From Litoribacterium kuwaitense (GTDB lineage: Bacteria; Bacillota; Bacilli; Bacillales; DSM-28697), in the NCBI RefSeq assembly GCF_011058155.1, contig NZ_JAALFC010000021.1:1-62943 (forward strand): a DNA stretch of 62,943 nt. Reading direction: 5' to 3'. The stretch's first letter is position 1. Each line of letters starts with the position of its first letter. Positions 37,041-45,564 of this stretch are shown here, one piece after another. Under the pieces are notes generated by a model that was not told the origin of the DNA, ran no database searches, and worked only from the letters and a program-made list of their open reading frames with translations. Position numbers and translations under genes: made by a program.

Positions 37041-37181
37041 ATGACATTCATGAATCAACAAGCATATTTTATGCGAAAAAATCAAGCATTCATGGATGCG
37101 AAGCGAGCTCATATTTATGTGCTCAAGTACAAGCCTGACAAATTTTCTTCTCATTTTGATGATGATAGGAAACAAGAATGA
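37041..37181 (+). CDS. Possible small ORF of unknown nature
   Basis: A 46-codon frame starting MTFMNQQAYFMRKNQAF and ending with an acidic/basic tail FDDDRKQE. It has no good ribosome site and no recognised family. It lies in the decayed stretch between symporter and LplBCA operon and is more likely a gene remnant than a working gene. Confidence 0.2.
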   Translation: MTFMNQQAYFMRKNQAFMDAKRAHIYVLKYKPDKFSSHFDDDRKQE

Positions 37182-37217
37182 AAAGTGTCAATATTCATGA
37201 ACTAAAATTCATAAATA

Positions 37218-37246
37218 TTGACAAAAAAGAACAAAATTTATATAAT
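37218..37246 (+). promoter_or_regulatory. Consensus sigma-A promoter of the LplBCA operon
   Basis: Perfect TTGACA (37218-37223), 17-base spacer and perfect TATAAT (37241-37246). Just upstream, GTCAATATT and AATATTGAC (37178-37219 region) form a long inverted repeat whose right arm overlaps the -35, so a repressor could block it. About 300 bases of leader precede the first gene. Confidence 0.75.
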
Positions 37247-37324
37247 TCATTTTACTAGAATCTTAAGATAAAAAAGACATATTTGGTAGAAGGAGTATAT
37301 TCCTGTAAGGTAAACCGTTGAAAA

Positions 37325-37338
37325 TGAAAGCGGTTTCT
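37325..37338. promoter_or_regulatory. cre-like site in the LplBCA leader
   Basis: TGAAAGCGGTTTCT lies about 80 bases after the -10 box, suitable for CcpA roadblock. It shares AATGAAAGCGGTTT with the site before the sulfatase operon. Confidence 0.5.
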
Positions 37339-37384
37339 AAAATGCCACATAGCGATTCTAGTTTTAACATGTTTAGGAGGTGCC

Positions 37385-37426
37385 GTGTTTGAGAGGATAT
37401 GGATTATAATTGAATCGTTTAAATAA
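37385..37426 (+). CDS. Possible 13-residue leader peptide
   Basis: A GTG start four bases after AGGAGG, encoding MFERIWIIIESFK and then TAA. The ribosome site is stronger than that of the operon's first gene. It may be a translated leader that affects expression of the importer, or the remnant of a lost gene. Spacing is short. Confidence 0.3.
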   Translation: MFERIWIIIESFK

Positions 37427-37533
37427 ATCAGCGCAATGATTTTAAAGTTGATTGTTGTGAAGAGAACATAAGTCAAGGTGTGTATACATAGTGATTACAT
37501 TGTATTGTGCAAAGGATAGAAAGGGGTGTTGAT

Positions 37534-38481
37534 GTGGCCAGTAAAGAGGTGCAGGCGAATGAACGATTAAGAGAACAAAAAACACTGCTTGGACGTTTAA
37601 AACAGCGAAAGTACAGGTCAATATGGAAGAATTGGGATCTTTACTTGCTGTTGTCCCCCGTGATTCTCTATTTTCTTATTTTTCATTACTTTCCCTTGTA
37701 CGGTTTACAGATCGCATTTAAAGACTATATTGCCTCACAAGGCATTTTAGGAAGTCCATGGGCCGGCTTTAAACATTTTGAACGGTTTTTTGATAGTTAC
37801 TATTTCTGGCGTTTGATAGGAAATACAATAGGCATTGGTGTGTATACGTTAGCGGTATCATTCCCTGTCCCAATCATATTAGCGCTTATGTTAAATGAAG
37901 TTCGAAGTCTAAAATATAAGAAATTTGTGCAAACGGTTGTGTATGCACCTCACTTTCTTTCGACGGTTGTCGTTGTCGGAATGCTTTTACTATTTCTGAA
38001 AGAAGACGGCATGATTAATCAGATCATTCGTCTTTTCGGTGGCACGCCTGTTGATTTTATTTCGGAGCCGGCATGGTTTAAAACGTTATACGTGTCCTCG
38101 GAAGTGTGGCAAACGATGGGCTGGAGCTCAATCATTTATATCGCCGCTTTGGCTGCGGTCGATCCAGCGCAGCACGAGGCAGCAATGATAGATGGAGCAT
38201 CGCGATTCCAACGAATCATTCATATTAATATTCCGGCCATTATGCCAACGATCGTTATTCTGTTCATTTTAAATGCAGGATCAGTGATGGCGGTAGGTTT
38301 TGAAAAAGTGTTTCTCATGCAAAATCCGCTCAACATGGCGACTTCGGACGTGATTTCCACCTTTGTCTATCGTAGCGGTATTTTAGAAGCACAGTACAGT
38401 TTTTCAGCAGCAGTAGGTCTATTTAATTCCATTATCAATTTTATCATGCTTGTTATGGTGAATCACATTGCCAAAAAGTAA
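37534..38481 (+). CDS. LplB-type ABC oligosaccharide permease
   Basis: A 315-residue permease of the LplB/YteP class. After a charged N terminus, six helices begin at WDLYLLLSPVILYFLIFHYFPLYG, with the family-typical FKDYIASQGILGSPWAGFKHF. The coupling loop is DPAQHEAAMIDGASRFQRI near 213-231, and the ending MVNHIAKK is usual. The start is taken as GTG at 37534 behind AAAGGGG. This class imports complex, often uronate-containing oligosaccharides with a YtcQ/LplA-type binding protein; an ATPase must come from elsewhere. Confidence 0.88.
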   Translation: MASKEVQANERLREQKTLLGRLKQRKYRSIWKNWDLYLLLSPVILYFLIFHYFPLYGLQIAFKDYIASQGILGSPWAGFKHFERFFDSYYFWRLIGNTIGIGVYTLAVSFPVPIILALMLNEVRSLKYKKFVQTVVYAPHFLSTVVVVGMLLLFLKEDGMINQIIRLFGGTPVDFISEPAWFKTLYVSSEVWQTMGWSSIIYIAALAAVDPAQHEAAMIDGASRFQRIIHINIPAIMPTIVILFILNAGSVMAVGFEKVFLMQNPLNMATSDVISTFVYRSGILEAQYSFSAAVGLFNSIINFIMLVMVNHIAKK

Positions 38482-38513
38482 ACGAAACGAGCTTATGGTA
38501 AGGAGGGATACGA

Positions 38514-39392
38514 ATGAAAGAGGCGAAGTCCGATAAACTATTTGTCGTAATGAACTATATACTCCTTACAATCGTTCTGATTGTCATCATGTATCCGTTA
38601 CTTTTCGTTGTGAGCGCTTCATTTAGTAACCCCCAATACGTGATTGCTGGAGAGATGTGGCTCTGGCCGAAAGGGTTTAATGTCGACTCCTATCAAAAGG
38701 TTTTTCAGAATGAAGACATTATCAACGGGTTTGTCAATACTGTGAAGTATACAGTGGCAGGGACTTTTTTAAATGTGTTGATGACGATTTTTGCGGCTTA
38801 TCCGCTGTCACGCCGAGATTTAAGAGGACGTGGCTTTATCATGGCATTTATCGTCTTCACGATGTTCTTTAGTGGTGGACTCATTCCGACGTATTTACTT
38901 ATTAAAAACCTCGGAATGCTTGATACATTTTGGGTCATGATCATTCCGAATGCAGTAGCAGTTTGGAACATTATCATTATGCGTACGTTTTTTCAGTCGA
39001 TTCCTCACGAGCTACAAGAATCAGCTACGATGGATGGCTGTGGAAATTTGCGAATCTTGCGAAGTATCGTCTTGCCGTTATCACTTCCGGTCATTGCAGT
39101 CATGGTGCTCTTCTATGCTGTTGGCCACTGGAATTCGTACTTTCAAGCATTGATTTATTTACAGGATCAGGAAAATTTTCCGCTTCAGCTGATTCTTAGA
39201 CAGATTCTGATCCAAAATCAGACGGACGATATGATTCAAACGACAACAGAAAGCTTTCTCCAGCAACAATTAAGCGTGGAAGGGTTAAAGTATGCGGTCT
39301 TGATTGTGGCGAATTTGCCAATGCTCATGCTGTATCCATTTTTGCAAAAATATTTTGTTAAAGGCGTTATGATTGGTTCACTTAAAGGGTAA
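38514..39392 (+). CDS. LplC/YtcP-type ABC oligosaccharide permease
   Basis: A 292-residue partner permease with six helices, the insertion MFFSGGLIPTYLLIKNLGML near 118-138 typical of YtcP/LplC, the loop IPHELQESATMDGCGNLRI and the end YFVKGVMIGSLKG. AAGGAGG lies seven bases before the ATG. It lies 32 bases after the first permease and ahead of the binding protein. Confidence 0.88.
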   Translation: MKEAKSDKLFVVMNYILLTIVLIVIMYPLLFVVSASFSNPQYVIAGEMWLWPKGFNVDSYQKVFQNEDIINGFVNTVKYTVAGTFLNVLMTIFAAYPLSRRDLRGRGFIMAFIVFTMFFSGGLIPTYLLIKNLGMLDTFWVMIIPNAVAVWNIIIMRTFFQSIPHELQESATMDGCGNLRILRSIVLPLSLPVIAVMVLFYAVGHWNSYFQALIYLQDQENFPLQLILRQILIQNQTDDMIQTTTESFLQQQLSVEGLKYAVLIVANLPMLMLYPFLQKYFVKGVMIGSLKG

Positions 39393-39405
39393 AGGGGGAA
39401 TTTTA

Positions 39406-41015
39406 GTGAAAAATATGTATTTTGGAAAACTGATGTTTAGTGTCATCGTCGTGATCGGGCTGCTTGGGGCGTGTTCAAATGCAGAAGAAACGGCTCAAAG
39501 CGAGCCTGCTGTTCCGGTCAATGATACAGGGATGCCGATCGTTGATGAACCGATTGAAGTAGAAGGATTTGCGGCAAAGTTTTTTGCTTCACAAGATTGG
39601 AACGACTTGATGCTTTGGAATGAATATGAAGAAATGACGAACATCTCGATCACATGGGATACGGTTCAAACAGAGACACTGACGGAAAAAAGAAACTTAA
39701 TGATCTCTAGTGGCGATTATCCAGAAGTGTTATTTGCGAACGCATTCTCGAGGACTGATATGCTGAAGTATGGTCAACAAGGCATTTTCCTCCCATTAAA
39801 TGATTATATTGAAGAATATGCGCCCAATTTTCAAAAAATCCTTGATGAGTACCCGTCTGTCGAGCAAGCAATTACGATGGCTGATGGAAATATTTACGGC
39901 TTTCCAACGATTTACGATCCGGAGTTTGAAGCGTTGCGCGGGATGTCACCATGGGTGAATCAAGAGTGGCTTGATACGTTAGGGCTGGAGCCACCTGAAA
40001 CGACAGATGAGTTTTATGAAATGCTAAAAGCGTTTAAAGAAGAAGACCCTAATGGCAATGGGGAAGAAGATGAAATTGCCTGGGGTGGAAATGGCATTGA
40101 TGGATTTATCAACTTTTTACGCGGAAGCTTTGGGTTAAATAAACAAGGTTCGATGAATCTCAGCCTTGATTTTAAAGAAGGCACTGAGGAGTTTCGCTTC
40201 GTACCGGCCACTGACGAATATAAAGAACTGCTCACGTATTTAAATAAGCTTTATACAGAAGGATTGTTAAACCAAAACCTCTTTACGACGACCGGACCCG
40301 AATTTACAGCTGATTCTGCAAAAGGACACTTTGGCGTATTAAATTCGATTGACCCGGCTGAACTATTAGGGTTGGATAACTACGTGGGCGTCCCTGTACT
40401 TGAAGGACCAAGCGGTGAGCGTTCGTTTAATACTGTGTCAAACGGGGTTGGTAATATAGGAATGTTTGCTTTGACAGATCGCGCTAAAAACCCTGCAGCG
40501 ATGGTGCGGTGGATGGACTATTTTACGGCGATGAAGGGGCGAAAATGTTCTTTATGGGCTTCGAAGGTGTGACATATGAACAAGATGAAGAAGGAAATTT
40601 TGTCTATCTTGATACCATTACCGATAACCCAGACGGATTAAATATTGACCAGGCAGTTAGTCAATATTTAACGTGGCCAGGAGGGTATTACCCAGGCATT
40701 GTTAAGGAGGAGTTTTTCCAAGGTGCTGAAGCCAAAGAGAATTCAGCCAATAACGCAGAGCAAGTCAAGCCATATCGAATCAAAGATGAGGATATTTTAC
40801 CGCCTCTAAGCTATACAGTTGAAGAAAACGAACAAGTCAGCACCATTCTTAGTGATATTAATACGTATGTTGACGAAATGGAAGCCGCTTTCATTACCGG
40901 TGAGCAGGATTTCAGTCAATGGGAAGATTATAAGAAGACCCTTGAGCAAATGGGCGTACAAGAGTATTTAGACATTGCCCAAACAGCTTATGAGCGTAGT
41001 CAAGAGAATTCTTAA
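39406..41015 (+). pseudogene. LplA/YtcQ-type binding lipoprotein, one frameshift
   Basis: A solute-binding lipoprotein of about 536 residues after repair. The signal peptide ends LLGAC near residue 20. Family features are ITWDTVQTETLTEKRNLMI, DPNGNGEEDEIAW (an EF-hand-like loop seen in the AlgQ/LplA class) and the C-terminal SQWEDYKKTLEQMGVQEYLD. The frame breaks at the T4 run 40521-40524: adding one T gives RWMDYFYGDEGAKMFFMGFE and continues to 41015. Start GTG at 39406 behind GGGGG. The related AlgQ and chondroitin-disaccharide binders suggest unsaturated uronate oligosaccharides as ligand. Confidence 0.88.
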
Positions 41016-41021
41016 TAGATC

Positions 41022-41053
41022 AGCGTATACGGAGAGAGATCTTCGTATACGCT
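41022..41053. terminator. Bidirectional terminator
   Basis: AGCGTATACG (41022-41031) pairs perfectly with CGTATACGCT (41044-41053), between the convergent LplA-type and SMR genes. Confidence 0.75.
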
Positions 41054-41061
41054 TTAGCTGT

Positions 41062-41376
41062 TTACGATAGCGCCTTTAAACCAACAACACCGATGACAAT
41101 GAGCAAGACGCTGGCGAATCGGCCAACACTTTTAGACTCGTTAAAAAATACCATATTGATCAGTACGGCACCGGCAGTTCCTACACCGATCCAGACAGCG
41201 TAGGCGGTGCTCACTTGTAAATAGTTAAAGGACAAGTAGAGAAATGCGAAGGCTGAGCCAAATCCGGCAAGGTATAAAGCGCCATTGAGGATATTTTTCT
41301 TTTGGCTGTACATTTTTAACCCGACGACACCGACCATTTCACTGACTGCCGCCATAAATACGAATAACCAACCCAT
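41062..41376 (-). CDS. SMR-family efflux subunit (YvdR/YkkD-like)
   Basis: A 104-residue small multidrug-resistance protein with four membrane helices and the active glutamate in AAVSEMVGVVGLKMY (Glu13). The segment STAYAVWIGVGTAGAVLINMV is the SMR signature. It probably forms a heterodimer with the product of the gene two bases upstream. The order TetR-SMR-SMR matches yvdT-yvdS-yvdR of B. subtilis. The substrate may be a cationic compound or guanidinium; no ykkC riboswitch is visible. Confidence 0.87.
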   Translation of the reverse strand: MGWLFVFMAAVSEMVGVVGLKMYSQKKNILNGALYLAGFGSAFAFLYLSFNYLQVSTAYAVWIGVGTAGAVLINMVFFNESKSVGRFASVLLIVIGVVGLKALS

Positions 41377-41378
41377 GC

Positions 41379-41729
41379 TTACCCCATCCTTTGATCCATT
41401 TTCTTTTCTTCAACGCCATCAGCGAGTTTTAAACCTATAACACCAAGCACTAGTATGACGATAAACAATATTTTTCCGCCGCCTAACGTTTCCCCGAAGA
41501 TAAACACGTCCATTAAGGCCGTACCCACTGTACCGACGGCTGCAAAAATGGCGTACACCGTGCCAGTAGGCAGGTCTTCACATGCTTTAGATAAAAAGTA
41601 AAAGTCAACGAAAATAAAAAAGATAATAGGAATCCAGTGCCACCAAGTACTGGCGACATTAAAGCCGAAAATCCAGACGAGCTCAAAGAAACTAGTGAGT
41701 GCGACGTATATCCAAGCTTTTCGCAACAT
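41379..41729 (-). CDS. SMR-family efflux subunit (YvdS/YkkC-like)
   Basis: A 116-residue SMR protein with four helices, the glutamate in LTSFFELVWIFGFN near 14, and TGTVYAIFAAVGTVGTALMD. Its C-terminal tail VEEKKMDQRMG is longer than in single-subunit SMRs, as in paired systems. The ATG at 41729 is preceded by GGAGG; the longer frame would include the operator. It is separated from the TetR gene by a 23-bp repeat of that gene's own operator. Confidence 0.87.
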   Translation of the reverse strand: MLRKAWIYVALTSFFELVWIFGFNVASTWWHWIPIIFFIFVDFYFLSKACEDLPTGTVYAIFAAVGTVGTALMDVFIFGETLGGGKILFIVILVLGVIGLKLADGVEEKKMDQRMG

Positions 41730-41746
41730 AGATACCTCCAATTTAT

Positions 41747-41769
41747 TATGACTGACTGTCATTCATTTT
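41747..41769. promoter_or_regulatory. TetR operator, copy before the SMR genes
   Basis: A 23-base segment starting TATGACTGACTGTCATTCAT is identical to 42394-42416. TGACTGA and TCATTCA form a near palindrome. Confidence 0.7.
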
Positions 41770-41799
41770 GGTGTAGAAAAATGCGTGACCTGTCTAAGA

Positions 41800-42372
41800 T
41801 CAGCGCATACTTAACGCGTAAGCTAAAAACTCGTTGACTTGTGCTTTTTGTATTCGTGCCTCTTCCTCAGTATTCGTGTCATACAAATAGATTTGCTCGG
41901 CAGCAGACTCGACAAGCCCGATAATTAATTTAGCGGTTTGTTTCGGTTGGACAGTTTGCCTAATCCAGCCTTCTTCACGCGCAGATGCAAGCTTTTCACT
42001 TAACCATTTATAAAATGGTTCGTAAACGGCTTCCCATTCTTTTATGTGTTCGCTCGCCGCAAGTCCTGAATAGATCAGTGCTTGAATCTCGCGATATTCT
42101 TCATTGACGAGAAAGATAGCGTCGACAAAGTGCTCTAATTGTTTCGGGAAAACATCGTCATCACCAACTTTTTCTTTAACCATAGTCATCGTTTTTTCGA
42201 CCATGACTTCGGCAATGGCCGGCATAAGTGCAAGCTTTGAAGGAAAATATAAATAAAAGGTGCCTTGCGCAATACCTGCAACTTTAACAATGTCGGAAAT
42301 CTTGGTTTTATCGATGCCTTGTTCCCTGAACACTTGAATGGCAGCGTGGACGATTTGCTCTTTCTTAGTCAA
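41800..42372 (-). CDS. TetR/AcrR-family repressor
   Basis: A 190-residue repressor. The N-terminal helix-turn-helix is KTKISDIVKVAGIAQGTFYLYF, about residues 22-43, followed by an all-helical ligand domain. It lies immediately before the two SMR genes on the same strand. Identical 23-base operators occur before this gene and before the SMR pair, so it very likely represses both itself and the exporters. The ligand is presumably the exported compound. Confidence 0.88.
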   Translation of the reverse strand: MTKKEQIVHAAIQVFREQGIDKTKISDIVKVAGIAQGTFYLYFPSKLALMPAIAEVMVEKTMTMVKEKVGDDDVFPKQLEHFVDAIFLVNEEYREIQALIYSGLAASEHIKEWEAVYEPFYKWLSEKLASAREEGWIRQTVQPKQTAKLIIGLVESAAEQIYLYDTNTEEEARIQKAQVNEFLAYALSMR

Positions 42373-42393
42373 TGCGTTTCAACTCCTTTCATA

Positions 42394-42416
42394 TATGACT
42401 GACTGTCATTCATTTT
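42394..42416. promoter_or_regulatory. TetR operator, copy before the TetR gene
   Basis: The same 23 bases as 41747-41769, about 20 bases upstream of the TetR start codon. Confidence 0.7.
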
Positions 42417-42651
42417 ATCATAACTCAATTGAAAAAGCATGAGAAAAGTTTGCTGAAATTCCCGAGTTGCCGTTTGGAAAGGGATATAAGAGATTGGTGA
42501 GGCGTTTTCAAACTGCATAAATGTGTCATTCTAATAAAGAAGGGAAGTGCATGATGAGCCTAGTTGGATGCTCATAGACAAGCTTTAGAAGCTCAGTGAA
42601 TAAATACGTTATTTTTGTCATATTCTGTCCACTAATGATCGCAAAACCTTC

Positions 42652-42710
42652 TTGACAAGAAAATATAAACAAGCGTATAGTAAAAGCATAGTTTTGTAGT
42701 AAGCGTTTAC
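42652..42710 (+). promoter_or_regulatory. Promoter and operator of the LacI gene at 42737
   Basis: TTGACA (42652-42657), 18 bases, TATAGT (42676-42681), then GTAAGCGTTTAC at 42699-42710. The operator is nearly identical to the perfect GTAAACGTTTAC before the glucosidase and binding-protein genes, which indicates autoregulation. The rest of the 42417-42736 gap has no gene. Confidence 0.7.
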
Positions 42711-42736
42711 GTTATTTTAGAAAGCTAGGTGTAGTC

Positions 42737-43740
42737 ATGAATCCGACGATTCAGGATGTGGCTAAAGCGGCCAAGGTATCTATTGCAACCGTTTCCAGGG
42801 TGCTTAATAATCAGCCTGGATTTTCAGAGAAAACGAAAGCACGCGTCCTTCAAGCAATTGAAGATCTTGGTTATCAGCCAAACGCGGTAGCGAGAGGGCT
42901 TGTCAATCGCAATACGGGAACGATCGGTGTATTATTTCCGAGCGTTTCAGGGTTGCTGTCAGCAGAAATTTTGTTTGGTATCGAAGCGCGTGCTCACGAG
43001 GAAGGCTACAGTGTTATTGTATGTAATACCGCTGCCAATCCAGAAAAGACGCTCAGATACATTCAAGTGTTGAGCGAAAAACGAGTTGATGGTCTTATTT
43101 TTGTGAGTGAAGAAGTGACCGAAGACTATTATAAAGCCTTTGAACGCATGGGCGTCCCGGTCGTGCTCATCTTAACTCAGTCGTATAAATATCCGCTTCC
43201 CTATGTTAAGGTCGATGACGCTCATGCCGCGTATACAGCGACCCGCCATTTAATCGAGTGTGGTCACGAAAAAGTCGGTATGCTGTCAGGCAATCCAGAG
43301 GAGTTGCTCGCCGGTGTGGGAAGAATTGAAGGTTTTAAGCGCGCTTTGCTTGAAGCAGGTTTATCGTATTCAGATTCTTACGTAGAAACGTCTACATCAT
43401 TTACTTTTGAAGATGGCTTAGCCAATTTTCCTAAGCTGATGAACCGTCATCCTGATATTACTGCGATCTTTGCTGCGAGTGATGAGATCGCTGTTGGCGC
43501 TGTCTCTGCTGCATACAAACTCGGTATTTCGATTCCGAATGATGTGTCGATCATTGGGTATGATAACTTAAAGCTTGCGGAAACGTCAGTGCCACCGCTA
43601 ACAACCATTTCCCAGCCATTTCAACGAATGGGCGATAAGGCGACAGAGATGGTGTTAGAAATGAAAAAAATCATGATGTAGAATCATCTATTTTACCTCA
43701 TCAACTTATTATCCGTGATTCTGTGAGAAAGCTGAACTAG
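42737..43740 (+). CDS. LacI-family repressor of the glucosidase/importer operon (C-terminal frameshift)
   Basis: A repressor with N-terminal helix-turn-helix TIQDVAKAAKVSIATVSRVL and a sugar-binding core. As written the frame ends at 43681 with KKIMM. After the A7 run at 43664-43670, one extra A gives NHDVESSILPHQLIIRDSVR and a stop at 43738, which is the standard LacI-family C terminus, so the gene is really about 334 residues. Three operators of the form GTAARCGTTTAC lie at 42699, 43801 and 45531. An alpha-glucoside such as isomaltose or maltose is the likely inducer. Confidence 0.87.
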
Positions 43741-43789
43741 ATAAGGGCTAACGATTCCGTTCTTATCTACGTTCAGAGAATCGTTTTTT
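43732..43789 (+). terminator. Crossing hairpins: terminator with overlapping alternative stem
   Basis: Stem A: CTGAACTAGATAAG (43732-43745) with CTTATCTACGTTCAG (43762-43776), one bulge. Stem B: ACGATTC (43751-43757) with GAATCGT (43778-43784), followed by TTTTT. The arms interleave, so they form a pseudoknot or exclude each other. Stem A starts inside the end of the repaired LacI gene. Confidence 0.6.
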
Positions 43790-43800
43790 AGGTAATCAAC

Positions 43801-43812
43801 GTAAACGTTTAC
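43801..43812. promoter_or_regulatory. LacI operator before the glucosidase gene
   Basis: Perfect palindrome GTAAACGTTTAC within AACGTAAACGTTTACGTTA, 24 bases before the start codon. Confidence 0.75.
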
Positions 43813-43835
43813 GTTATTAAAAGGAGGAATTGTAT

Positions 43836-45524
43836 ATGAGTAAGCAATGGTGGAAAGAAAGCGTTGTTTATCAAATTTACCCACGTAGCTTTAATGACAG
43901 TAATGGTGACGGTATTGGTGATATTCCAGGCATTATAGAAAAACTGGATTATTTAGCAAAATTAGGCATTGACGTTATTTGGCTTTCACCTGTGTATGAT
44001 TCTCCAAATGATGATAATGGTTACGACATTCGTGATTATCACGGGATCATGGCCGAGTTCGGGACGATGGCCGATTTTGATCGTTTGCTGGATGAGGCGC
44101 ATCAGCGGCAGATTAAGATCGTGATGGATTTGGTCGTCAACCACACGTCAGATGAGCATGCATGGTTTGTTGAGTCGAAATCGGCAAAAGATCATCCTAA
44201 AAGAGACTATTACATCTGGAAGGAAGGCGTTGATGGACAGCCTCCGACAAACTGGGAATCAGCTTTCAGTGGGTCGACGTGGGAATACGATGAAGCGAGT
44301 GGAGAATATTTTCTGCATATCTTTTCTAAAAAACAGCCAGACTTAAACTGGGAAAATCCAGATATGCGTAAAGATGTATACCGAATGATGAAGTGGTGGC
44401 TTGATAAAGGTATTGACGGCTTTCGGATGGACGTCATCAACTTTATCTCCAAAGACCAAAGCTATCCTGATGGTGAAGTACAGGAAGGCAAAGAATTTGG
44501 CAATGGGAGCCCTTATTATATCAATGGTCCACGGGTCCACGAATTTTTACACGAGATGAATCAAGAAGTGCTTTCGCAATATGACATTTTAACAGTTGGT
44601 GAAATGCCAGGGGCTACACCTGAGGAAGGTAAGCTGTATACGGCTGAAGATCGTCAAGAGCTCAATATGGTTTTCCATTTTGAACATATGGACCTCGGTG
44701 GCGGCGAATTAGGCAAGTGGTCGATGAATGAATGGAAGCTGACCGACCTGAAAAAGATTTTATCTAAGTGGCAATATGCGCTTGAGAATGAAGGCTGGAA
44801 CAGCTTGTATTGGAATAATCACGATCAGCCAAGAGTCGTGTCGCGTTTCGGAAATGATCAGGCGTATCGTCAGAAGTCGGCGAAGATGCTTGCCACCTGC
44901 TTGCATATGATGAAAGGAACACCTTACATCTACCAAGGGGAAGAGCTTGGAATGACAAACGTCGCTTTTTCGTCTATTGACGATTACCGTGATCTTGAAA
45001 TTTTAAATATGTATGATGAACGGGTTAACAAGTACGGGCATGCTATTGACGATGTCATGAGAAGCATCCATCATGTTGGTCGTGATAATGCAAGAACACC
45101 GATGCAATGGACAGCCGAAGAGCACGGTGGATTTACGTCAGGGACACCTTGGCTTCGCGTTAACCCAAATTATCCATCCATTAATGCTGAAGAAGCGCTT
45201 AAAGATCCGGAATCGATTTTTTACCATTATCAACGTCTAATTCAGTTGCGTAAAGCAAATGATGTGATCGTTTATGGTGCTTTCGATTTAGTCTTAGACG
45301 ATAGTGAAGAAATTTTTGCGTATACGAGAACCTACGGAGATGAAAAGCTGCTCGTCCTTTGTAACTTTACAAATCAAGAACAGATTGCGAGCGTGCAAGG
45401 TTTTGAAAGTCTGAGTGGTTCTATTTTAATGACGAATCGTGAAGAGCAAACCACTGCTTCATCTGAGGCTTTAGGGAAGGTCACTTTAGAGCCTTACGAA
45501 GCAACTGTTTTTGTAGTGAAGTAA
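43836..45524 (+). CDS. Oligo-1,6-glucosidase / alpha-glucosidase (GH13_31)
   Basis: A 562-residue cytoplasmic GH13 enzyme. It has WWKESVVYQIYPRSFNDSNG at the N terminus, the nucleophile Asp199 in GFRMDVINF, acid/base Glu256 in TVGEMPG, and Asp330 in NNHDQPR. The valine after the nucleophile (Val200) is the residue found in oligo-1,6-glucosidases, while maltases usually have threonine or alanine there, so isomalto-oligosaccharides are likely substrates. Start ATG eight bases after AAGGAGG. It leads an operon with an MsmEFG-like importer, under a LacI repressor. Confidence 0.93.
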   Translation: MSKQWWKESVVYQIYPRSFNDSNGDGIGDIPGIIEKLDYLAKLGIDVIWLSPVYDSPNDDNGYDIRDYHGIMAEFGTMADFDRLLDEAHQRQIKIVMDLVVNHTSDEHAWFVESKSAKDHPKRDYYIWKEGVDGQPPTNWESAFSGSTWEYDEASGEYFLHIFSKKQPDLNWENPDMRKDVYRMMKWWLDKGIDGFRMDVINFISKDQSYPDGEVQEGKEFGNGSPYYINGPRVHEFLHEMNQEVLSQYDILTVGEMPGATPEEGKLYTAEDRQELNMVFHFEHMDLGGGELGKWSMNEWKLTDLKKILSKWQYALENEGWNSLYWNNHDQPRVVSRFGNDQAYRQKSAKMLATCLHMMKGTPYIYQGEELGMTNVAFSSIDDYRDLEILNMYDERVNKYGHAIDDVMRSIHHVGRDNARTPMQWTAEEHGGFTSGTPWLRVNPNYPSINAEEALKDPESIFYHYQRLIQLRKANDVIVYGAFDLVLDDSEEIFAYTRTYGDEKLLVLCNFTNQEQIASVQGFESLSGSILMTNREEQTTASSEALGKVTLEPYEATVFVVK

Positions 45525-45530
45525 ATGAGA

Positions 45531-45542
45531 GTAAACGTTTAC
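45531..45542. promoter_or_regulatory. LacI operator between glucosidase and binding-protein genes
   Basis: GTAAACGTTTAC inside the 16-base palindrome GAGTAAACGTTTACTC (45529-45544), 22 bases before the next start codon. It may control a second promoter or roadblock read-through. Confidence 0.7.
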
Positions 45543-45564
45543 TCGAAATAAGGAGTGAAAATGG

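Noticed and set aside
41730-42420. Guanidine (ykkC) riboswitch before the SMR genes
   Set aside because: No room or conserved motif; the upstream space holds a TetR gene and matching operators.
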